This document shows positions 8,485 through 14,686 of a DNA stretch of 64,000 nucleotides, one piece after another. The notes beneath the pieces are model-generated. The model was not told the origin of the DNA, ran no database searches, and saw only the letters and a list, made by a program, of their open reading frames with translations. Every line of letters starts with the position of its first letter. Position 1 is the stretch's first letter. A program made the translations under genes and the position numbers. The DNA comes from Spyradosoma sp004558035 (GTDB lineage Bacteria; Verrucomicrobiota; Verrucomicrobiia; Opitutales; UBA953), in NCBI RefSeq assembly GCF_050314555.1, contig NZ_JBNPNH010000001.1, forward strand, positions 62,001-126,000. The letters run 5' to 3'.

Positions 8485-9927
8485 TTAATACAGGTTCAGC
8501 GCTTCGACCATGACGCAGCGGCGGGAACGCGTGAACGTCATCGGCGTGGTCACGCCTTCGCCCGTCGGCGTCGCGATCGTGAAGCTGAGGAAGCCTTCGC
8601 CGCCGAGCCCGAGGCCCGCCGTGGAAGGTCCGTTCTTGACGAACAGCGTCGTGTCGCAGCGCTGCGCCATTTCCGTAAGGCGGTCGACGTTCTTCGAGTG
8701 CATCACGGACGTATGGCGGAAGCCGTGTTCCGCCTGAAGGGCGGCCTTGATCGCGGCCTTCCAGCACGGCACGCGCACGATCGGCATGACGGGCATCATC
8801 TGCTCGCCCTGGACGAGCTGGTGGTCCGCGTCGGTTTCGCCGAAGAGCATTTCCGTGTCCGCGGGAACGCTGAGCCCGATCGCCTTGGCGATGACGGCGG
8901 CGTCCTTGCCGACGAATTCCTTTTTCGGGTGCGGATAGCCCTTGCCGTCGTAAGGCAGGAAGCATTCGCGCACGACGGCGTCCATCTGCTCGCGCGTGAG
9001 GCGCACGCATTTGAGCTTGTCGAACTCGGCAAGAAGCTGGTCGGCGACGCTCTCGACGACGAAGACTTCCTTTTCGCCGCAGCAGAGCAGATTGTTATCG
9101 AACGCGGCGCCCGCGAGAATGTCGCGCGCGGCCTTGGCGAGGTCCGCCGTTTCGTCGACGATGACGGGCGGGTTGCCCGGGCCGCCGCAGATGGCGCGCT
9201 TGCCGGAATTCATCGCCGCCTTGACGACCGCGCCGCCGCCCGTGACGCACAGCAGGCGCACCAGCGGAGACTTGCACATCGCGTCGAAGGATTCGAGCGT
9301 CGGCTTCTTCACGCACGCGAGCAGATCCGGAATGCCGATTTCCTTGTAGATCGCCTCGTTGTAGGCGCGGATCGCGTGCGCGGCGATCCTGCAGGCGCCC
9401 GGGTGCGTGTTGAACACCACGGCGTTGCCGGCGGCGATCATGTTGATGGCGTTCCCGCTCAGCGTCGGCACCGAGTGCGTCGAAGGCGTGATCGCGCCGA
9501 TGACGCCCCACGGCGTGTTGTCGATGACGGTCAGCCCCGCGTCGCCCGAAAACGCCGTGCGGTCGAGGTATTCCACGCCGGGAACGACGGGAATGCACGA
9601 ACGCAGCTTTTCGATTTTGTGCGCGAGCTTGCCGATCTTGGTCTCTTCAAATTCCATCTTGCCCCAGGGCTCGGCGTTCTCGACGGCGAGCCGGCGGATG
9701 CACGCGACCGCCTTGCGGCGCGCGGCGACGCCCTGCTTGCAGAGCATCTTGTAGGAGCGCTGCGCGGCGTCGATGGCGTCCTCCATCTTTTCATAGACGC
9801 CGAACTGGGTCTGCGCGGGAACGGCGGAACACGCACCCGTGGGCATTCCCGTGGGGTTCACGCCGTTTTCGCGGAGCTTCTGGAGGACTTCCGCGACGAC
9901 GCTGGAAACTAAATTTTTATCGATCAT
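8485..9927 (-). CDS. CoA-acylating aldehyde dehydrogenase, microcompartment type
   Basis: A 480-residue EutE/PduP-like enzyme that oxidises an aldehyde (acetaldehyde, propionaldehyde or lactaldehyde-derived) to acyl-CoA with NAD+. Family features: NTPWGVIGAITPSTHSVPT, GNAVVFNTHPGA, VTGGGAVVKAAMNSGKRAICGGPGNPP and FDNNLLCCGEKEV carrying the catalytic cysteine at about residue 280. The first 20 residues, MIDKNLVSSVVAEVLQKLRE, form an amphipathic helix separated by a Gly/Pro linker, which matches an encapsulation peptide targeting the enzyme to the shell lumen. I prefer ATG 9927 over 9942 because the helix starts there. It is separated from the upstream BMC-P gene by the inserted four-helix-bundle element. 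Confidence 0.9.
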   Translation of the reverse strand: MIDKNLVSSVVAEVLQKLRENGVNPTGMPTGACSAVPAQTQFGVYEKMEDAIDAAQRSYKMLCKQGVAARRKAVACIRRLAVENAEPWGKMEFEETKIGKLAHKIEKLRSCIPVVPGVEYLDRTAFSGDAGLTVIDNTPWGVIGAITPSTHSVPTLSGNAINMIAAGNAVVFNTHPGACRIAAHAIRAYNEAIYKEIGIPDLLACVKKPTLESFDAMCKSPLVRLLCVTGGGAVVKAAMNSGKRAICGGPGNPPVIVDETADLAKAARDILAGAAFDNNLLCCGEKEVFVVESVADQLLAEFDKLKCVRLTREQMDAVVRECFLPYDGKGYPHPKKEFVGKDAAVIAKAIGLSVPADTEMLFGETDADHQLVQGEQMMPVMPIVRVPCWKAAIKAALQAEHGFRHTSVMHSKNVDRLTEMAQRCDTTLFVKNGPSTAGLGLGGEGFLSFTIATPTGEGVTTPMTFTRSRRCVMVEALNLY

Positions 9928-9940
9928 AGAAAATGAATTC

Positions 9941-10374
9941 AAGTTATGAGGTTATGTCGCTTCGCTGAGTTATGAGGTTATGAAGTTAACGGCTTTCGAC
10001 GGATTCGATGAGGCGTCTGATCAAAATACGGAGAAAGCGGATTCTCGCCATCAGTTCTTCGGTCGTTTTTATGTAGCCGATTCTGAAGGCGATTTCGATC
10101 TGCGTTTCGAGTTCCGCGACGGACCCCAGGGCGATTCCGAGAAATCTGGAAAACTCCTTGCAGCCGAAACGCCCGGCGCCTTCCGCGATGTTCGAGGGAA
10201 TGGAAACGGCCGCGCGGCGCATCTGCGAGGTCAGCGCATACGCTTCTTCTCTGGGAAAAAGGCGCGTCGCATCATAAACGTCCACGACCAGAGACATTGC
10301 TTCCTGCCAAGCTTTCAGATTCTTATGCGAGGTAACAACTTCCATAACCTCATAACCGCCATAACTTCATCACC
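9941..10374. mobile_element. Inverted-repeat-bounded element carrying a four-helix-bundle gene
   Basis: The left end has two copies of GTTATGAGGTTATG-type words (9941-9956 and 9969-9987). The right end has their reverse complement (10337-10356, then ATAACTTCAT at 10361). The inner arms GTTATGAGGTTATGAAGTT (9969-9987) and 10337-10356 differ by one inserted base. The gene inside has its stop codon within the left arm and its start codon within the right arm. The unit sits between two shell/enzyme genes that are normally co-transcribed. The same arms recur without a gene at 39955-40055 and, degraded, at 13779-13841. Mobility is inferred, not shown. Confidence 0.6.
9986..10345 (-). CDS. Four helix bundle protein (23S rRNA IVS-type/S23 family)
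   Basis: A 119-residue protein of the four-helix-bundle family first named from 23S rRNA intervening sequences: KNLKAWQEAMSLVVDVY, RREEAYALTSQM-like segment FPREEAYALTSQMRRAAVSI, PSNIAEGAGR (the family signature) and ELETQIEIAFRIGYI. The family forms pentamers and is structurally related to the Avd protein of diversity-generating retroelements; its cellular role is not settled. No rRNA is nearby. It is visibly less GC-rich than the surrounding operon. Its first codons (ATG GAA GTT) and its stop are part of the inverted-repeat arms, so gene and repeats probably form one unit. Confidence 0.9.
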   Translation of the reverse strand: MEVVTSHKNLKAWQEAMSLVVDVYDATRLFPREEAYALTSQMRRAAVSIPSNIAEGAGRFGCKEFSRFLGIALGSVAELETQIEIAFRIGYIKTTEELMARIRFLRILIRRLIESVESR

Positions 10375-10685
10375 TATGTATTCGAAGAATACAGCTTCGC
10401 TTTGCCGCAGTCCACGGAATCGACGATGCCGATGACCACGGCGTCCACGGGCGTGTCCTTGTCCGGAGCGGCGAGACGCGCCGACGAACCCTGGACGACG
10501 AGGACGAGCTCGCCCGCTCCCGCGCCGAGCGCATCGTAGGCGACGAGCGTCGAGGACGACGGCTTGAACGCCGTCGCGCCGGGCTCGCTCACCACGAACG
10601 GGCGAACGAGCACCATGCGCCGGCCGGTCATCTTGTCGTTCTTTTTCGTCGCGACGACCGAACCTTCTACGCGCGCGATCAACAT
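10374..10685 (-). CDS. BMC-P (EutN/CcmL) pentamer shell protein 3
   Basis: A 103-residue EutN/CcmL-family protein and the most canonical of the three: MLIARVEGSVVATKKNDKM, GRRMVLVRPF, STLVAYDALGAGAGELVLV (the core loop) and VDAVVIGIVDSVDC. It forms vertex pentamers of the shell. Its start is 42 bases after the stop of the BMC-H gene 10728-11009, consistent with one operon. Its 3' end abuts the right border of the inserted four-helix-bundle element: the stop codon (10374-10376) touches the last repeat word, so the insertion just missed this gene or its last codons were altered. Confidence 0.93.
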   Translation of the reverse strand: MLIARVEGSVVATKKNDKMTGRRMVLVRPFVVSEPGATAFKPSSSTLVAYDALGAGAGELVLVVQGSSARLAAPDKDTPVDAVVIGIVDSVDCGKAKLYSSNT

Positions 10686-10727
10686 CTTGACGGGAACGCT
10701 GAGGTTGCGAGGGGAACTCCCGAAGCC

Positions 10728-11009
10728 TTATTTCGCCTTCGGAAGCACGACCGCGGTGTCGTTGTGCGGACGCGCGATGACGCTGGTCGAGACGACTTCG
10801 CCGAGCGCCTGCGCGGCGGTCTTGCCGGCTTCGACGGCGGCCTTGACGGCGGCGACGTCGCCCGTCACGCAGACCGTGACCATCGCGTTCCCGACCTGAG
10901 TCATCGGGCCGACGAGTTCCACGTTCGCGGATTTGAGCATGGCGTCCGTCGCTTCGACGAGCGCGATAAGCCCGCGGGTTTCAATCATTCCAAGTGCTTG
11001 ATTTGCCAT
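10728..11009 (-). CDS. BMC-H hexamer shell protein 1
   Basis: A 93-residue single-domain BMC protein (Pfam00936 type). Hexamers of this fold tile the microcompartment facets. Diagnostic segments: ALGMIETRGLIALVEATDAM, SANVELVG, the pore-loop region QVGNAMVTVCVTGDV, AAVKAAVEAGKTAA and VIARPHNDTAVVLP at the end. The predicted pore residues (VGNA) differ from those of the other two BMC-H proteins here, so each probably lines a distinct pore. It lies between acetate kinase and a BMC-P gene. Confidence 0.95.
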   Translation of the reverse strand: MANQALGMIETRGLIALVEATDAMLKSANVELVGPMTQVGNAMVTVCVTGDVAAVKAAVEAGKTAAQALGEVVSTSVIARPHNDTAVVLPKAK

Positions 11010-11063
11010 AATGTTTTTTCTTTCGTTTTGGTTGTTAAATTTTTTGGAAAAAGTTGGTGAGCT

Positions 11064-12248
11064 TCACAGCGTTCCGTTCAGCTTCGCCCAGGCGTTGCGG
11101 GCGATGATGAGTTCTTCGTTCGTGGGCACGAGGCGCACTTCGATCTTCGAATCCGGCGCGGAAATCACGGCCTCGCGGCCGCGCGCCGCGTCGTTCGCGG
11201 CCTTGTCGAGCTTCACGCCCGCGAAGTCCATGCCTTCGAGAATCTTTTCGCGCAGAATCGGATTGTTTTCCGCGATGCCCGCCGTGAACGAAATCACGTC
11301 CGCGCCGTTCATCTCCACGAGAAACTGTCCGATGTACTTGCGGATCGCGCCGACGAAGACGTCGATGGCGACGGCCGCGTCCGCGTTCCCGCTTTCGGCG
11401 GCGGCGAGCAGGTCGCGCATGTCGCCCTGCGGCAGCCCGGAAAGCCCCTTGAGCCCGGATTCCTTCGAGAGCACGCGCTCGACTTCATCGACGCCGAGAT
11501 TCAGATCCCGCGCGAGGTAGATCGCCGCGAAGACGTCGAAATCGCCCACGCGGTTGTTCTGCGGCAGCCCGCTCTGCGGCGTCATGCCCCAGGAGGAATC
11601 GATCGCCGTGCCGTTTTTGATGCAGCACACCGACGAGCTTCCGCCGAGGTGGCAGGAGATCACGCGCAGATTTTTCTCGCCCCCGCGGAGCTCCGCCACG
11701 CGCTGCGAAATGTAGCGGTGCGAGGCGCCGTGAAAGCCGTAGCGGCGGATGCCGTAGCGGGCTTCCCAGTCGCGCGGAACGGGATAGCGGCGGTTGTGTT
11801 CCGGCAGATCGTCGTAGAACGCCGTCTCGAACGTGCCGATGCAGGGCAGATTCGGGAACGCCTTGCGGAAACTGCGGATCGCGTTCACGTAGGGCGGATT
11901 GTGCGCGGGGAAAAGCGTGTAGAGCGCCTCCATCGCCGCGAGCACGGGCTCTTCCATGAACTGCGTTCCCGAAATCCCTTTCGCCATGACGGGCTTGAAG
12001 CCGACCGCCGCCAGATCGCCGAAGCCGCCGAGAATCTTCTCGACGAACGCGATCGCCGCGGCGTAGTCCGGGAACGCGGCGTTCCCGCGCACCTCCTCCG
12101 CGGAGCCGATCACGTGCTTGAACGAACCTTCCGCGGCGCCAATGCGCTCGATGCCGCCCGAGGCGAGGACGCGCTCCGACGGCATCTCGTAAAGCTTGAA
12201 CTTGAACGAGGTGCTGCCGATGTTGGCGACCAGAATTTTGTTTGCCAT
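11064..12248 (-). CDS. ackA: Acetate/propionate kinase of the microcompartment operon
   Basis: A 394-residue acetokinase-family enzyme that transfers phosphate from acyl-phosphate to ADP. Visible landmarks: KILVANIGSTSFKFKLYEM (N-terminal phosphate-binding strand), TFETAFYDDLPEHNRRYPVP, RRYGFHGASHRY, VISCHLGGSSSVCC, RVGDFD and FTAGIAENNPILRE. It lies between BMC-H genes and completes the substrate-level phosphorylation branch begun by the aldehyde dehydrogenase and PduL. The HLGGSSS motif in place of the usual HLGNGAS is a subgroup difference. It has no encapsulation-like extension, so it may work outside the shell. Confidence 0.95.
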   Translation of the reverse strand: MANKILVANIGSTSFKFKLYEMPSERVLASGGIERIGAAEGSFKHVIGSAEEVRGNAAFPDYAAAIAFVEKILGGFGDLAAVGFKPVMAKGISGTQFMEEPVLAAMEALYTLFPAHNPPYVNAIRSFRKAFPNLPCIGTFETAFYDDLPEHNRRYPVPRDWEARYGIRRYGFHGASHRYISQRVAELRGGEKNLRVISCHLGGSSSVCCIKNGTAIDSSWGMTPQSGLPQNNRVGDFDVFAAIYLARDLNLGVDEVERVLSKESGLKGLSGLPQGDMRDLLAAAESGNADAAVAIDVFVGAIRKYIGQFLVEMNGADVISFTAGIAENNPILREKILEGMDFAGVKLDKAANDAARGREAVISAPDSKIEVRLVPTNEELIIARNAWAKLNGTL

Positions 12249-12308
12249 GACGATGATTCCGAAAAACTTGTGCGGGAAAAGCCCCCGACGCGCGAAGCCG
12301 CGGGAACG

Positions 12309-12611
12309 TTATTTCTTCGCCGGCGTCGCGGTCGAGCCGAGGAACTTGCCGAGCTGGCCGAGATCTTCGTGCGGACGCGGGATGACGTGGACGGCGACGA
12401 CTTCGCCGATCGTGCTCGCGGCGGTCGCGCCGGCTTCGACGGCGGCCTTCACCGCGGCGACCTGCCCGCGGACGAACACGCAGACGTGCCCGGAGCCGAT
12501 CTTTTCCCAACCGACGAGTTCGACGTCCGCGCTCTTCAGCATCGCGTCCGTGGCTTCAAATTGGCAAACGAGTCCCTTCGTTTCAACCATTCCAAGTGCT
12601 TGTGCAGCCAT
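12309..12611 (-). CDS. BMC-H hexamer shell protein 2
   Basis: A 100-residue BMC-H protein: ALGMVETKGLVCQFEATDAM, SADVELVGWEKIGSGHVCV with pore residues GSGH, RGQVAAVKAAVEAGATAAS, VHVIPRPHEDL and a C-terminal tail LGKFLGSTATPAKK longer than in its neighbours. It is one of the few genes here with a recognisable ribosome-binding site (AAGGAAA about 7 bases before the ATG). The Cys at position 16 and the GSGH pore distinguish it from the other two hexamer proteins. Confidence 0.95.
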   Translation of the reverse strand: MAAQALGMVETKGLVCQFEATDAMLKSADVELVGWEKIGSGHVCVFVRGQVAAVKAAVEAGATAASTIGEVVAVHVIPRPHEDLGQLGKFLGSTATPAKK

Positions 12612-12663
12612 GATGTTTTCCTTTGTCTGAAAATGTTTTCTGTGTTCGCGAAATCCCCGAGGC

Positions 12664-12933
12664 TCAGCCCACGAAGAACTTCAGCAGTTCCGGCGACGGG
12701 CGCGCCATGACGTGCGAGGCGACGAGGTTGCCCACGCGCGACGCCGTTTCCTTGCCCGCTTCGACGGCCGCCTTGACGCTGCCGACGTCGCCCTTGATGA
12801 TCGTCGTGACCAACGCCCCGCCGATGGAGATCGACTTGACGAGCTCGACGTTCGCGGCCTTCACCATCGCGTCGCTGGCTTCCACCAGGCCGACGTAGCC
12901 GCGCGTTTCAATAAGTCCGATTGCTTCGCTCAT
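12664..12933 (-). CDS. BMC-H hexamer shell protein 3
   Basis: An 89-residue BMC-H protein starting at ATG 12933: MSEAIGLIETRGYVGLVEAS, AANVELVKSISIGGALVTTI with pore residues GGAL, KGDVGSVKAAVEAGKETAS and VMARPSPELLKFFVG. Longer upstream open frame (to 13134) is rejected because it overlaps pduL and reads as arginine-rich shadow. It is the first shell gene after pduL, 41 bases downstream of its stop. Confidence 0.95.
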   Translation of the reverse strand: MSEAIGLIETRGYVGLVEASDAMVKAANVELVKSISIGGALVTTIIKGDVGSVKAAVEAGKETASRVGNLVASHVMARPSPELLKFFVG

Positions 12934-12974
12934 GATAGTATTTTTGTTGGTTGTTTTGTGATGTTTTGGAAATT

Positions 12975-13637
12975 TTACGCCTTGAGGATCTCCACCTTCG
13001 TCGCGTGGTCGAGGTCGCACGCGTTCGCCTCGTCGGTGTCGATGTGCACTTCCAGCTTGAACGTGGGATCGATGCGCACGGCGACTTCGTCGAAGATCGT
13101 CGTGCAGCCCGGAGCCGTGATCTTCAGCTGGCACAGGTCGCGGTTCTTCAGACCGTAAAACGCCGCGTCCGCGGGCGACATGTGCACGTGGCGCATCGCG
13201 CGGATCACGCCCTGCTTCAGCTCCAGAATGCCCTTCGGGCCCATGATGTAGGCGCCCGGCGTGCCGTCGAGCTCGCCCGACATGCGCGTCGGAATGTCCG
13301 GAATGCCGAGCGAAACCGCGTCCGTGAACGCGAGCTCGATCTGCGACTGCTTGCGCGTCGGCCCGAGAATGCGCAGATTCGGAATCATGCGCTTGCGCGG
13401 TCCGATGAGCGTCACCGTTTCCTTCGCGGCGTACTGCCCGTCCTGATAAAGCATCTTGTGGACGTTCAGCTTGTAGCCCGGACCGAAAAGCGTTTCGAGA
13501 TCCTCCTGCGAAATGTGCATGTGGCGCGCGGAGCTGTTGACGACGAGCGTCGGCGCGGGAGCGTCGGTCGCGGGAACGTTGCCGAGACGCTTGAGAAGCG
13601 CGTTGCGAACCAATGTCTCAATCGTGGCTCTATCCAT
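12975..13637 (-). CDS. pduL: Phosphate propanoyltransferase PduL
   Basis: A 220-residue PduL-type phosphotransacylase, which converts acyl-CoA and phosphate to acyl-phosphate and free CoA, recycling CoA inside the shell. It contains the two tandem PTAC domains with their zinc-binding histidines: SSARHMHISQEDLETLFG and IRAMRHVHMSPADAAFYG, plus GPRKRMIPNLRILGPTR between. The N-terminal MDRATIETLVRNALLKRLGN is an amphipathic helix followed by a Pro/Ala linker, as expected for an encapsulation peptide. It is the first gene of the operon; a candidate promoter lies about 40-65 bases upstream. Confidence 0.95.
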   Translation of the reverse strand: MDRATIETLVRNALLKRLGNVPATDAPAPTLVVNSSARHMHISQEDLETLFGPGYKLNVHKMLYQDGQYAAKETVTLIGPRKRMIPNLRILGPTRKQSQIELAFTDAVSLGIPDIPTRMSGELDGTPGAYIMGPKGILELKQGVIRAMRHVHMSPADAAFYGLKNRDLCQLKITAPGCTTIFDEVAVRIDPTFKLEVHIDTDEANACDLDHATKVEILKA

Positions 13638-13673
13638 AAAAAATCGGGGAAAACAGGGTTAAATTTTTAAGGA

Positions 13674-13702
13674 ATTGAAACACCGGAAGCCGCCGCGGTC
13701 AA
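13674..13702 (-). promoter_or_regulatory. Candidate sigma-70-type promoter for the microcompartment operon
   Basis: On the minus strand TTGACC (5/6 match to the -35 consensus, at 13697-13702) is followed after exactly 17 bases by TTCAAT (4/6 match to the -10, at 13674-13679), about 37 bases before the pduL start codon. The surrounding spacer is conspicuously AT-rich for this genome. I see no riboswitch-like fold or operator palindrome. The -10 is weak, so this is tentative. Confidence 0.35.
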
Positions 13703-13778
13703 ATGAATTTCAAAAAAATTTGCCCGAAAAAAACTTTCCGTTCCCGGAAACAAAATACGCTTGAGAAAACGCGGAACA

Positions 13779-13841
13779 GGTTATGAAGTGACGCAAGTTC
13801 TTCGCGAAGCGAAACGCGGGCGACTTCATGACTCCATAACC
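13779..13841. repeat. Gene-less derivative of the TTATGAAGT inverted-repeat family
   Basis: The left arm GGTTATGAAGT (13779-13789) faces a right arm ACTTCATGACTCCATAACC (13823-13841). Between them lie 33 bases containing TTCGCGAAGCGAA, a core string also present in the 39939-40072 copy and, as TCGCTTCGC, in the left end of the element at 9941-10374. It sits in the 215-base spacer between murI (3' end) and the pduL start, beyond the candidate promoter. Nothing else coding is visible in this spacer. Confidence 0.6.
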
Positions 13842-13852
13842 GCATCGCGTCG

Positions 13853-14686
13853 TCACTTTTCCAGCACGATCTTCTCCGCGGGCGCGGGCGCGCCGAGAAA
13901 TACGGCGGCGTTCTCGGAAAAACGCTCCGGAGACTCCGTCGTGAAAAATTCGGTCTTTCCGTTTTTAGAAAGTCTTTCGTTCATTTCCGGATGCCGGCGC
14001 AGGTAATCGACGAGCGCCTCCGCGACGCGCTCGCCCTGCGGACAGACGCGCACGCCGGCGGGGACGTGGCGGCGGATTTTCTCGAGCAGCAGCGGGTAAT
14101 GCGTGCAGCCGAGCACGAGCGTGTCGATCCGCGGGTCGCGCGAAAAAAGCGCCTCCAGGTGGCGGCGGACGAAATAATCCGCGCCGGGCGTGTCGATTTC
14201 GCGGTTTTCCACGAGCGGCACCCACATCGGACACGCCTCGCCCGTCACGCGCATGTGCGGGAAGAGCTTGGCGATTTCGAGCGCGTAGGATTCCGACGCG
14301 ATCGTTCCCGGCGTGGCGAGCACGCCGACGTGCTTCGTGCGGCTGAGCGCGTCGAGTGCCTCCACCGTCGGCCGAATTACTCCGAGCACGCGGCGGCTCG
14401 GATCGCGGGAACGCGGCAGATCCTGCTGCTGAATCGTGCGCAGCGCCTTCGCCGAAGCCGTGTTGCAGGCGAGCACGACGAGCGGGCAGCCCGCCTCGAA
14501 AAGCCGAAAGACCGCCTGGCGCGTGAACGCGTACACCACGTCGAACGAGCGCGTTCCGTAAGGCGCGCGCGCGTTGTCGCCGAGATAGACGAAATCGTGC
14601 GACGGCAGAGCTTCCCGGATTTTTCGGAAGACCGTGAGCCCGCCGTAGCCGGAATCGAAAATGCCTATGGGAGACGCGGAATTCAC
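13853..14686 (-). CDS. murI: Glutamate racemase
   Basis: A 277-residue MurI, which makes D-glutamate for peptidoglycan. IGIFDSGYGGLTVFR at the N-terminus, LGDNARAPYGTRS, LVVLACNTASA with the first catalytic Cys and LVLGCTHYPLL with the second are all intact. The frame has no ATG near the conserved start; GTG 14686 places the family motif six residues in and overlaps the preceding stop as GTGA (14683-14686), indicating translational coupling with the exported protein upstream. The C-terminus has a 40-residue extension after the core. Confidence 0.93.
   Translation of the reverse strand: MNSASPIGIFDSGYGGLTVFRKIREALPSHDFVYLGDNARAPYGTRSFDVVYAFTRQAVFRLFEAGCPLVVLACNTASAKALRTIQQQDLPRSRDPSRRVLGVIRPTVEALDALSRTKHVGVLATPGTIASESYALEIAKLFPHMRVTGEACPMWVPLVENREIDTPGADYFVRRHLEALFSRDPRIDTLVLGCTHYPLLLEKIRRHVPAGVRVCPQGERVAEALVDYLRRHPEMNERLSKNGKTEFFTTESPERFSENAAVFLGAPAPAEKIVLEK

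Noticed and set aside
9986..10345. Four-helix-bundle gene as part of a 23S rRNA intervening sequence
   Set aside because: No rRNA sequence surrounds it; it is embedded in a protein-coding operon.
13638..13852. Riboswitch or operator controlling the microcompartment operon
   Set aside because: The spacer is AT-rich with a weak promoter and a degraded repeat, but I see no aptamer-like fold or convincing operator palindrome.
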